This document shows, piece by piece, positions 37,967-50,800 of a stretch of DNA of 64,000 nucleotides (its first letter is position 1; each line of letters opens with the position of its first letter). Location of the stretch: the NCBI GenBank assembly GCA_013398015.1, contig VZRR01012944.1, positions 438,877 through 502,876 on the forward strand, read 5' to 3'. The notes beneath the pieces were generated by a model. That model did not search any database, was not told where the DNA came from, and worked only from the letters and a program-made list of their open reading frames with translations. The position numbers and the translations under genes were made by a program. The DNA is from Oreocharis arfaki (lineage: Eukaryota > Chordata > Aves > Passeriformes > Paramythiidae).

Positions 37967-38849
37967 GCTTTAAAAAGATACCATAATGTATAGTTCCCAG
38001 AATCTGGACCACTGTGGCTTGTTTGTTTGTTTGCTTATTGTTTATTTTGGTTGTGGTAGCTTGTCTTATTTTTTTTTTTTTCTCAATACTGTTCTTTGAC
38101 TCATTGGAAGCTGTTTTAAATTAGATATTTTGGATGTATGGAATTTTAGATAAGCATCTGATCCAAAATGAATAGTATAGCTATAAAAGCAATTTGAAGA
38201 GCCGTAAATTCAGGATTGCGTATCCCTGATATTGTTGCAGAGTATTAAAATCTTGCTGCTAGAGATGCTATCCTCTAAGTGAAAACTTATCTTCCTTATG
38301 GAAAAGATGACTTCAGAGAACTCTCAGCTGGGAAAAGGCCCAGAGTTTTGGGGTTTTTTTGTTGCTAAAATAATAATTAAAAAAATCCAATACATAGAAT
38401 TAGTTACAGGGACATTTTCCAGGTGAAAAACCTTACGGGAGTACTTGGCTCCATTTCGGTGAGGTATGCGACCTTTTCACCCTACATCAATGATATTTTT
38501 ATAGAGTGTGTGAGAAATGCAAGTATAAAGAAAATTCCTTAAGATCATCCAATTTTTATTTTCTCTTAAAAAAAAAAAAGGAAAAAAGAAATCTCTCAAT
38601 CAAAACAATATTTACATCTCCCTTAATGAAACTGATGAAACTGTATTCCTTTAAAGGATGGTAGCTAATAGAGAAAAATAGAGAAAACCACTTGCCAGAT
38701 GTTACCATAGGTTCGACAAATACAATCTTAGCCTTCAAGGAGCAGAGGATCCTACACTGGAGGTGTAATGGAGGTCAAAGGAAACCTAAGTCTTTCAGTC
38801 GTTTAATAACTGTACCTGCCACCCCCACCCCGATTGGCATGTTAAAGAC

Positions 38850-38888
38850 TATATATATATATATACATATATATACATATATATATAC
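38850..38888. repeat. AT dinucleotide microsatellite with periodic C
   Basis: TATATA units are interrupted twice by ACAT at regular spacing, giving a self-complementary tract that can form cruciform DNA. Confidence 0.9.
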
Positions 38889-41800
38889 TGTTTCTTAGAA
38901 GATAGTTTGTATTTGAAGCAATCTGTTAAGCACAAGTGGACTTTGCTACAATTACTTCTAAATACCTGTTGGGGTTGGCCCCGCTGTGTGACAAGTGAGG
39001 GAAAATGGAAAGAGAAGCAGTTGGTCAATCTTGGTTACCAAAATCTTGAGAAACTGTGGGAGAGATCGGGCTTTGACAGGTCAGTTTGAGAATGGGAAGG
39101 ATACGAAAACGTGTAACCTGCAGAAAGCACCACTGATGAAGGGTATACTGAGATGTCTGCCGTGATGAAAATGTGGAGTCTCTGCTTTCGTTTTGCCGAG
39201 CTCTGTTGCTATGAGGTATCGGCACACACGGATTGGTAATAACAGTATTGTGTGTCTGTTCCGATAGTGCTTGGAACAGTACCTGTCAAACATATCATAA
39301 CATTCAACTATCTCTTTAATCGTATAAGCAACACTCCTTACTACAAAAGCTATTGTATTTGTACAATAGAAAGAACAACCATACATTATTTGAATAATGG
39401 AGTAAAACTTTGTTCTTTAAGCCATTTTTCTGCAGAGGGGACAAAGTTTCATATGTCTTGGCTATAATTAAAAATAATGCAACTGCAGATGACTGTCATG
39501 CCACTGGCTGATTTTAAAAAATTTTTGTTTCTGTAATAGTCTATTAAGTGTGTAGTCTGATATGCAATGAAATACTGAAATAGCAATTACCAGTCATATT
39601 ATTTAACTGTAACTGAGAAACTCTTTTCTCAGTTCTTTTATAGTGTAGCTACTGCTAGCATGTTGTTAGTTAAATTTCAAATACCCTGAAAGGTATGTGG
39701 ACAAAAATGCTGAGATTATTTTGATGTGATAACAAACTTTGGTGATGTAAGTACGTTTTTGTTCCAGATTCCTTGAAATCACCTCTTGCTTGGACTTTTT
39801 GTTATCTGTTTTTAACCCTTTGTATTCTACTTTTAATATGTCATGTACTCTTTGTTAGAGCATATGGCTCACTTTCTGTAGGTGAATTGCTCAATATACG
39901 AAGATGTATGCCACAGTTTATTTTGTGTGATATTTTAGAATGTGTGCATGTGTCAAGGGGGTTATAGATTGGTGATAAATTGGTTTGAGTAATATGTATC
40001 TTATTTGCATTAATACTTTAGCAGTAAGAGCGTGCTGTGGTCAAACTTCATGAACTAAGATAGTGGTCTCACATTTAATTGAGCGGGATCTGAATGAATG
40101 ATTTCCTGGTACAGGTCACAATTGAACTTTTTGTTTCTGTTCTTCAGTGTGATAAAATGCTTAAGGGACATATTAATGCATGTTTGCGTAACTCCTGCTC
40201 ATCTGAGGGGAATTTGAAAATGAATATTGAGAGGAGATGGGAGAAAGGGCTGAACCTGGTGGGTCACAGGGGTTTGTGGCAGGAATGTATCTTCATGTTT
40301 TCATTCAAGTTGTTTTGGTTTTTTTTGCGTTTTAGAACAACTGCTGTTTGCCTTTTAATATGTTGGAAATAACATCCCTCTTTTCATCTGAGATGTTTTT
40401 TCCTTTCTGTATCCTCCATTCTAGCACACAAGCAAGTCATTAATAAAAAAGCATTTATACAGTGAGCTTGAATTATCACTTAATAAAACTGAAAACTGTA
40501 GTGCTGCGAAGATATTCCTGGACAGTACAACCGATCTTGTGTGCTTGTCTTCCGGTGACATGGTGAGGGGAAGAGCCAACAATTACTTTATATTACTGAG
40601 CAACAGCAGAGGGTGGATGGGAATGATAAAATTATATGCAGAAATTATTAATCTGTGACAATAGTATCGATATTGACATTAAAAATATTATGAACTGATA
40701 GCCCTGCTCTACGAACTGCTCTGAGAGCCGTGCTTTTAGGTGAAAGTAGCTATTTATATGCCTTATGGCTCAGTGTGGTCATGTTGAAAGTATGAACCTA
40801 CTCATCACAGATTCTGAGAAAGTGCAGGTTAACATCCGCTGTCTTCTTTAGACCTGTCTGATTACCTCAGCCTCCTGTGTTGACACAGAGAAAGAAACAG
40901 CTAGATTCTATGCTGGAAGAATAAGGTTTGCAAGCACTGACTGATATTAGGTATCCCATTGTGATACCTAAACCAAATTTTAAAAAATCAAGCATCCTTT
41001 TCAAGTTAGACTTGAGAAACAGAGAAAGGAACAGCAAAGATGTTTCTGAACACATTTGAAGGAGCACCATTTACTTTCAAAAGAGATCTTTCCCATCACT
41101 TGTGGATAGCTCCTCCATGAAGAGCAATATCAAAAGATCTCAGAAAAGTAACTATTCTTTTATGTCTTTGGGAACTCAGATGCTTACAAGATTGTTTCTG
41201 AGAAAGAAAAGAATTGATCCTATTTTCAGTCCCTTGTTGTTGGCATTTGTGGACCACATGACTACATACAGTATTGTAGAAATACACTCTTAGTATGTGG
41301 ATACAATTCTGTTTCCCCTTGCAGCTCTAAAATGACAGTGCTATGTGGCTGCATGAAAACTCAGTTTGGACAATGTTTTTATTAATTTGCTTTGCACTCT
41401 ATGAAATTGTTTTATTTAATATACATATGGAGTTTGCTGAAGATCTTTAAGCTTAATCAATAGGTCATCTGTGTTATTAAAGTAGAGAAATTAAGATGAA
41501 AAGAGTCTGTGTTGTTTTTTATAAAAATATAGACTAAAAGTTACCTGTGATAATTTGTGAACTGGATATCTCCAGTCAGAAAATTGCTGGATTTAAACTT
41601 CATCAAATTTAAACCATCAGCATGCAGTTATTTTTAGTATGGAAGGAGACTATAAATTTATTAACTCTTCAGCTAAATGAACACTTGATTTACAAAATTA
41701 AGTGGTTTTGTGTTTACTAATGTTAGATCTTTATATTATAATGCTTTATATTAACTTCATAACTATAGTGATACTGTATTGAGCATACTATAAATAAGCA

Positions 41801-44131
41801 GATATTCCATTTTAAAGATAATAATTTTTGATGTGTTCATAGAATTTCTGATGATTTTTTATTTCTTGCTCTTTGCCTTCAATAAAAGCTGTAATAAGTG
41901 TATTTTGGAAACTGTTCATGCGGCAATTAACCTTTTTTAATCATTGGTTTTCATTTTGTTCTTTGACTTTCATTCATTGTATTTTGTACTTCTGTCCTGT
42001 CTAGGCATTCTTTATGCTACAACACTGATTTATTTTTCCACTTTCAGTTAAAAAACTTTAGTGATAGCATGAATTTTGCTCATACCATGGTCATCCCAGC
42101 AAGCAGTGTTATTCAGATAAATGTCAGTAAATCCTATGTAATGAGGAATATGAAGCATTTGTCATTATTTGGCCCCTAGCATTTGTCAGTGTGGCAGTCA
42201 TATCAAAGGCACGCCTTAAATGCAGAGAACATATTTTTTGAAACACATTGTTCATTAAATATTAGAAGCCTTTGTTTTTTAAAGTTAGGTGGTGGTAAAA
42301 CATATCTCACTATGAGCTGTAGGTAAAATATATCTCATCATATGCTTATAGGGACTCTGAATAAACAGCGCCTTAATGCATGACATTTAAAAAGTTTTCA
42401 CTGGTTAGAAATATTCAGTTATAATGTGATATGTTATCCATGCAGTACAGAATAACAAATTGACACTAGTATTTATTTGGAGTAATAATTTTCTCCACTA
42501 ATTAAGGAAAGATGTTTTGCTATTGAACGATTAGCAAACACCACCCCACCCCCACTTCCCCAGGATGTCATCTGCTTAGAGATTGTAGAATTCACTACTT
42601 TCATTCATGACAGTCAAGTCCTTTTTGGCTAAAGTTACTGTTCCTCTCTGTTTCAGAGCATTACAACAGCTGCAGTTCGAGCTTGAAGGGTCTGAGTGGC
42701 TGAGATAACATCACGAATAGTATTGCATCTCAGCAAGTGCAATTCAGCGTTCCTCTTTTAGGTGCTCGGTTATCAGAGGCACTAAGTCCCTGCAATTTTT
42801 CTTGACTTTGGATATGCAGGTGTGCAACAAATCTTAGCAGCTAGGTGTTCTAAGGAATTTCCCCAGAAAATGGTAGGCGTTAGCTTTATTTGTGCTTCTT
42901 AAATGCTCTAATCTCCCTCTTGAGGTATTAATGCTGTATGATAGGAGAAACAGAGCTTTTGATTTTTCCTGGTGGTTGTAAAAACACATCTTAAATTTGT
43001 CAGGACAAAAATACGTGCATTAGTAACGGTATAAGGAATGATTCATTTGTGATTTTGTGCAGAGGAAACTTTGAACTGTTTGTTACTGTGTAGATGTTCC
43101 AAGGAGCAAAATGCAGAGTAGATGATGCTGTTCTAATTGCAAAATCTCCCTTAGTTATCTTCTCTCTCCTCCTGATCCTTCTCCCTTCCCCCTCCCCCTC
43201 ATGGCTTTTTTAAACAATTATGGGCATTGTGCTCCTTAATGGTGCATAGTTACTGTAAAGATAGGTGTCCTCAAATAATGAGTTTCTAATAATAATCAGA
43301 GGGACTTAGATTAAATTGGTTTTGTATAGAAACCTTACAGTGTGAAAAAGTACACCTGAAATCCTGAGATATACTTACAGGAGCTAAGCCTATTTACAGA
43401 AAACTAACCCAATTTTGTATCTGTACGTGTGTGGGGCGGGGGCAGCAGAGGTTTGTTGTCTGTGTGTGCCTACGTTTTTGTCCACCTGCTTTAAAGACTT
43501 CATAAGATTTTTTTTTTTAGTACGGATTTCTATTTTGCTTTCTGATAGCAGACTATGTTTTAAAATCACAACATACTAATTAGCTTCTGTGTTTACACTG
43601 GAAGGCTTGCATCCCTTCAAATGACTTCTACCTGCACTCTTCTTTCGATCTGTTGCTTCCCCCACCTCCCATCGTCCTCCCCCACTCCCTGTGAGGTTTA
43701 TTACATTAGATTTGTTGCTTTCTTCCTTGTTCAGAAGTTCTGAAGGCAAGTAAATGAAAGTGATAAGTACAGTAACAGATAATTGTTACTTTAAAGAGTT
43801 GTTGCTATATTGTTGGGAATAGTATCTTTCCTAGCAGGTATTGAATCAGCAAGGCTGTGCCATAAAAAGAGCTAAATAGTTTAACTTATTGTTTAGAAAT
43901 ACATATGCCATTTAAATGGAAACAAACCCCCAAATCTCCCACATACCTTTTGGGGTTTGGAGAACAAAAGCTTACTTGTACGCTCCAAATTCCCCTGGGC
44001 CTTAATTTGCAATACCATTATTTAAGCTTGGCTGATACAAACCCATTGCAGAGAAACAGAATCTCTCCTTCCTGGCTTTTCAAAGCCATTCCATGCCCTC
44101 TTCTCTCTGCCTACCCGCATCCCCCAGCTCG
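38889..44131. other. Non-genic AT-rich sequence
   Basis: No exon, RNA gene or interspersed repeat is recognised. Frames are at most about 100 codons and overlap on opposite strands (for example 41096-41287 minus and 41102-41293 plus). Confidence 0.55.
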
Positions 44132-44146
44132 CCCCCCACCCCCCCC
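44132..44146. repeat. C-tract (C6 A C8)
   Basis: Six C, one A, eight C, then ATT. The minus strand is a G-tract with quadruplex potential. A near twin lies at 44861. Confidence 0.85.
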
Positions 44147-44860
44147 ATTCCCAGCCTCTTGGTCTCACCCTGCCACTGTGAAACTCTTTTGTATTTGAAA
44201 TGTAGTAAACAGAAAAATAGTGAGCTTCTAAAACACAGAAAACTGCCATTCTGCATGGTTTTACTGACATCTCTACCAGCACATATGTAATTCTATCTTC
44301 TGACTAAGATCAAGGCTATAATCACGTTAATATGTGTTGTGTCCTCTACCAGGTGACCTGCAGTTGTTTATTGTGAAGGTAAGAGCCCCTGATATAATAA
44401 GTTATTTCTTCTCTAAGTCATATCCTATAGAAAATACTAACCATAAAGTGAGGAGAAACTTGTGCCCACTTAACATGCCCCTGGGGTGCCAGGCTCTTTG
44501 GATCTCAGCTCCCAGGTACAGTACTGGCATTGTCAGATGCTCATGTGGAAGCTGTTCTGGAACAGAACTGGGTTTGGGTGTGTTCCCTAACAGCTGAGAG
44601 TAAATACAGGCATCACTGTAGCTTGATGCAGCGTTGGGCACTACAGCTGTGTTTATTTTGCTGCTAATAAAATGGCAGCCTACTTTGTCATTAAGAAGCT
44701 TGTCTTTTTGAAATAGCAATTGAGGTGCAGTACTGAGCGTTTGAGTTAGTGGAAAGAGCTAAGAAATGGATGAGCTGCATTCCTGACTGTGGGTGGAAGG
44801 ATGGTGAGTAATATATGCCTTGGCATGGCATCTGCCAAAAGCACTTTTTTCTCTTCTCTT

Positions 44861-44878
44861 CCCCCCCCCACCCCCCCC
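44861..44878. repeat. C-tract (C9 A C8)
   Basis: Nine C, one A, eight C, then AT, almost the same design as the tract about 730 bases to the left, and following a CT-rich stretch (TTCTCTTCTCTT). Confidence 0.85.
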
Positions 44879-47800
44879 ATGCTGTTCTAGATTTGAAAGG
44901 TGTGAGGTATTCTGATAAGCGAAGGGGGGAAAAAAATCCAAAAGGGAAAAATACTTCCAAGCAAATCATTATAGCATATCTCAATGACTCTGCCCCACAC
45001 TTAATTTAATTAGGAGACAACTGCACTGGAAAACTGGTCATTTTAGTCGTAGTTAACGACTGGTTCTCTCCTACCCCTGCTCAGAACCGATTAGATGCCA
45101 CGCTGTATAATGTAATTTCTACAAGAAAATTAAGTATGAATAGGCATGGTAGTATTGTGTAGTTGCAATAATGAAGTTTTCATGAAAGATATTAGCTTAC
45201 CATTTGACTATGCTTTTAGAGGAGAAAATAACTATTTTTCTTCTGGTGTTTCTTTTTCCTATATTAAACAGGAAGAAACCTGGTATCAAATTGGGATATT
45301 TTCTAAATTTTATAAGCAAAAAACTGGATAGCTATTTATATGTTCATTATGTGGTAAAAAGGCACTGAAGGAGGTGAAACCTTGGATATGCATGTTTCTT
45401 ATAGGATAACTGTTTTCAGGAGGGATTTCTGTTATGTTGTAATATAATTTACTAGTGTGTGGTTTCTGAAATGGTATGAGTAGTTCAGTGCTGGATTTCA
45501 GGTGAGAAAGTTTCCTAGTTAGCTGTAATAAGACTTACTTGCTGTTGGTAGTAAGATAATAAGGATAAAAATCCTACCTGATTTAAGGAAAAAAATCTAT
45601 TCATTTGCATTTGTGCACCAAATTCCGCTTGGTGATATGTTTGTTGGGCTGAGCTATTAGGTGCTCTGTGGACTGTGTTTCAACTCGTGTGTGATTGACT
45701 AGGTATATTAGAGCTTTTTACTTACTGCCAATGCAAAATTTGACCCTAGTTTTACCCTGAGATGTTTTTGCCTTTAAAAATATCCACACTTCATGGGTAC
45801 TCTGGGGGGTGATAAAAAAATTCATTGTTGTTATTTGTAGGGTGTGTCTCCGTGTTAGAGTAAGAGTATAATTTACTGAGCTGATATTGAATAGATTTTA
45901 TTTTCTTATGTTGATTCCAAAGTTCAACTATGGGAATTGATGTATCATCTTAAAATTTCAAATCTACATTTTATGCACTGTGCCAAAGCACCCATGAGCT
46001 CATTAAGCAAAGACTTTTTCAATTATATCTTGTGTTTATGCATGTATTTATACTTGACAGGAATCCTTTAGAGGTTTGGTTTGCTGTATTAATGCTTACA
46101 GTGTATTAGAGTACATAAAATATGCTTTGAAAAAAAAGGAAAACAGTAAGTACTGCTTACAGATCTTGTGCTGGTGGGTTCCGCTGTGTTTTGTAGCTGC
46201 TGACCAGTTCCTTGGCCAGACATCCAGCCTCTAGGGGGCACAGCAGAAATCGCCTCTGCCAGACCCTCACCCACTCGATCGTCTGCACAAAGTTTTAATG
46301 CTGGCACCTACAAAGGGAATCCCATGTGTGTTGCATTAAAAAATCTCTGTATTCTTCATTGTTCCTGGAGTTTTGCTACAGTAAGTGATTTCCTTTTATT
46401 TTGTTTTTCCTTCTTTAATCTGGGGAATGTTTCTGTATTTGCTTTTTTTTTTCCCCGTAGTGGTGATCTTTATGAAAGTAGGCTCAAATCCACTATATTG
46501 CTGACTTGTTTTCTTCACCTAGTAGAAACATTTCTTCAGGTGTGCACTGCTCTTTGCTGTAGTAAAGACTACAGAAGCCAGTGCAGAGTATTTGAGACTT
46601 CCACAATTAGGTACCAAAATTTATTATGTACTAAAATTTGGATAATAAATAATCCAGGTGGGATTAAACCCAGTTAACGCTGCTCCGGTCACCTAGGTTC
46701 AATTGCTCAATGCTTTTCTTTTGTGAGATGCCGTATTACAGTTTTTTATTCTCTTATAGATTAATGTTACTAATGTTGATATTTATGTGAAGTCATACTT
46801 GTTCTCCAGTTCACTGTGATTCCCTACTTTAGTATATCACTATTAGCAATCAGGTTTTTGATAATTCAAATTAATCTGATAGTCTGCTTCAAATTTTCCT
46901 TAGTTCTACTGATGTAGAACAAAAAAAGCAAGTACTCCTGGATTTGACACCAGAGATAAAGACATCTCACAATCCGTAGTTCAGTTTTGTTCAAAGAGTG
47001 TATGTTTAGGGAGAAATGTGTATTTTAAAAAAATTCATTTCACAGAGTGTCATTAACCACATAGACAACTTTTTTTAGAAGTTTAGTGCTATAAGATGGG
47101 CAATTTCTGCTTGAGAAATTGCGTGCATACAGCATTTTAGCTACAAATTAGTGATGAACGATCTAGCTTTACTTCATTGTTGAGTTTCTACATTTCTGTG
47201 CAACATAAAAATGGAGGAAAGTTTTGGTCTTGTTTATTTTGTAGGTCACATTGCTATGCTCAGTTCCTATTTTTCCTAACCTTTTCTTCAAAACCACTTA
47301 AAAGTTGTTTGGTATATGAAGTGTATGGTATCTGCCTTATGGGTGGTACTAGACCAAATTTTGTTAGGGGGGGTTTGATGACAACCTGTGAACAGTTTGG
47401 AATATTTAATTAGTATGTTCCCATATTGAAGCAATCCCATTTCCACAGTTTTTCATTGCTTCAAAATGTCAAAAAGTTTCTGTTAGTCTAAGAATAATGG
47501 CAGTTTATGGAGATGCAGGGGAAGAATTTCCAAGACAGAGTACAATCTGTGGAAGTGCTTCGTCAGACTTTTATGTCTTCATCACCTGTGACCATCAGAC
47601 AGTTAACTTACTGGAGAAATAACTGTGACATTGTTTTGTGATTCATCTAATCCACTTTTTCTCAGGGGGCTGAGACAGTCACTAGTGTGTCACTTCAACC
47701 TTGGCACACACCCAGGTTTGCAAACTTGGTTCTTCATTTGGTGTTGTGGGGTGCAGCTCTGCAGTAAAACTGCCGAACATACTGAAACCTCAATAAAAAA

Positions 47801-50800
47801 GGGAGGTGTAACACCTGGAGGGTGTCATGGTCAACTCCTTTACAAACCTTATCTCTGTAAGGTTAGGTGTACTCTTAGAGTAAGCTTCAGCTCTCATGGA
47901 AATAAATTGGAAATATAGTTAGGGTGTCTGTTCAGTCTTAAATAACCAAGATTTTTGATGACAGTTGTTTACAGGCAGACACTGGCCCTGCTGTTCTGCC
48001 TGGTAGGGAGCACTCCTTTGTTTGCTAAGGGGTGGTAGAGGATTGGTATCACCCAAGTATATCCCTTACTGTTGTCGTCCATACCCAAATATCCTGGGCC
48101 TTTCTCTTCCACCCTCTCAAATTCGTGGCTTTTACAGCTTGTTCTAAAAGCCAAAACAAAATCAGGCTGTGTTGAAGTTAGTGGAGGGAAGCAAGCAAGT
48201 CCTAGAGCCAGAAACATCCCCATAAGGGCCGCAGTGCCTGGGTGCTGGTGGGATGCCTGCTGGAGAGCGTCTGCCCACATCACCTGTGGCATTGTAGTGG
48301 CAGGCAGAGCTAGGTGACTCTTGGATGGTTCAAAATACCAGGAACAAATGAATAGGCTGTGAATGTATTGATACAGTTTATAGGATTTAATAAGAAAAAA
48401 GAAAGTTATGTTGGGAAAATAATTCAAAGTCAATTTTCATGGGGAATAATAAAGCACCAAGCAGCTCCAATGTAAGCTGAATGACAGGTCGCTGACTTTG
48501 GTTGCTGGAAGTGTATGTGTCATGTCTTTGGTCTGAATTTAGAAAAATGTGAGTTTTGTCCTTGTGGTGGAACACTGTACCTCTTAAACGTAGGACAGGA
48601 GAGAAGAACAGCAAAGGATTTTTTTTTTCCATGCCTGAACAAATGAAAGCATGAGCAAAGCCACCTTGATTTTAAAATTCAGGCTCCAAATCTTTCTTTA
48701 AATCATTTTTAATAGACATTAAGTTATAAATCATCTAAGCAATTATGTGAATGCAGAAGGAGTGGGGCCTAGCCTCTGCTTCAGCCCAAGATGTTTCTTG
48801 ACTACAATAATGACCCAGCCCAGATATTTACAGCTTAATTTCTGGTCATGTGCACTTGTCCATAAATGGTTCCTTTTCCATTTGCAGTTCAACCACTCAG
48901 CCACTTATATTAGAGCATGATTCAAATTTGAATGATAGCAAAATGTGAATAGAGACAATTTACCTTTGGAAAGTTTCAAGTCCATTTCCTATATTTTAAA
49001 TGTAAGGTAACTCTTGAACAGAGAATGATAGATTGCCCCCTTTCAAATGTTGTGTTCTTCATTTTTTTGTCTATAGCTGTATATAAAATCTGGTTTTATC
49101 CGTTCCTGTTTTTAATTTTTTTTGTTTGTTTAGCTGTGCTGCTGTTCTGAGCAGAGACCTTTTTTCCTCCTTTTAATGCTATGCCATCTAGCACGACTTG
49201 CATTGCCAGCCAGTGCATCTAACCTCGCTGCTCTCTCCATTCCTGTCCTCCTTACTGCTCCTCCCAAACAGGCCCATTGCTTGAAACTAAACAAATTGAA
49301 AATAATGATTGGTAACCATCTGCTGTGCTGAAATTCCACGTACAGCAGTTAACTCCATTTTACAAAACAACTTCAATCTAGTGAATTACAGTGCAGTTCT
49401 TGGTGGCAGCAGATAGCAACAAGCAGTTTCGAGTTCCTCTAGACAAAGCAGTTAACGTAGGGAGCATTATGCAGAGTCATTTGGTGGTGTTGGGGTGGTG
49501 GGGGGATACTTGTGCCGTCAGACAGTTCAGTGTAATGCATTTGAAACTAGAGAGAGTCTGACCACAGCCTAATTGTTTTCATCTGATTAAAAGAGAGGCT
49601 GGTCCATAAAACTGTGCTGACAGGTGATCTTGCAAATCTGTACCCTTTAGTTTGGTTTTCTGTTTCTGCAGCTCAACACAATGCAGTGAGGAACGTGTTT
49701 GGCTTTCAGTCATTTCCACGTGACTTTTGGAGTGCCCAGTGAAAACCTCAACCAAAAATTAGGTTGTGTAGCTTGTCCAAGTATATTGAAGGAAAAATAT
49801 TAATCATAGGTTTTCTATTGGAGAAACTCTTTGATTGCTACAGAACTGTAACAAGAAGCACTCTAAAAGCGAAGAACTGCCAATCAGCAGACATTCAAAT
49901 AATGACAGACTATGATGTAATATTAAAATAGGCACTGTTATTATCTATGTTTTTAGTTCAATTTCAATTATCTGAGTTTAGGTTTTGATTGTGTGTAAAG
50001 AAAGTTGCTTAAAATGAGCAGTATATTGAGTTCAAAGGACCCATACAGTTCATAAATTCTCTGGTGTCTACTGGATTTTTCATCAGGGAGACTTCCAATA
50101 AAAATGATCTATTTTAGAAATAATATTGTTTAGTAGGTTGAAATGTGGTGTAATAAAATTAGACCTTCAGTCTTCTAAAGTTACTACTTAGATGGCACCC
50201 TTGGGATGGTAAAATGGCTGTATAAGCAGATGAATCAGACAGTTTCACTGATGGATACATTTGTCAGTCTCCGTTACAGATATAATATATTCTTATATCT
50301 GTAATCCTGACACTGTTACATCCAAATGAAATCAACATGAGGTTGTCATCTTTAAGCAAATATGTTAAGTGTTGTCTTTTGTGCTTTGGATTTGAAAGAA
50401 AGGGGCCCAAGGGAGCCAGCATCATGCAAATGGAACAAATCCCATTTCTTCTGAGCTGTGCTGTTTCCCCCTTCATGGCAGCTGGCTGTGTTATCTTTGT
50501 GTGTTTCTCTGAGTGCTGACAATTCTTTCAGTGATCTAAGTTAGGGCACATTAGAAAGTGGAAGCAGCTGTCTGTCGTTATACTGAGAGACGTGTTTGCT
50601 CTACTGCAAAGATGAAGGACCATGAATCCTTGACACACTCTCTCCCCCCTCCCCCTTTACTTTCCAACATGATCAACATTCAGACGCACAGATTGTCTGC
50701 TTGGACAGTTTTTTGTTCTGACTGACAGCATCTGGCATAGACAAATTTAAAAATACATAGCATGCCATGCTTGGAATTGGAACATCCCTTCTTTATTAAT

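Noticed and set aside
47969..48433. Minus-strand 154-codon frame
   Set aside because: No family recognised, mixed hydrophobic and Pro-rich composition, and plus-strand frames overlap it. Could be an old repeat but I cannot match one.
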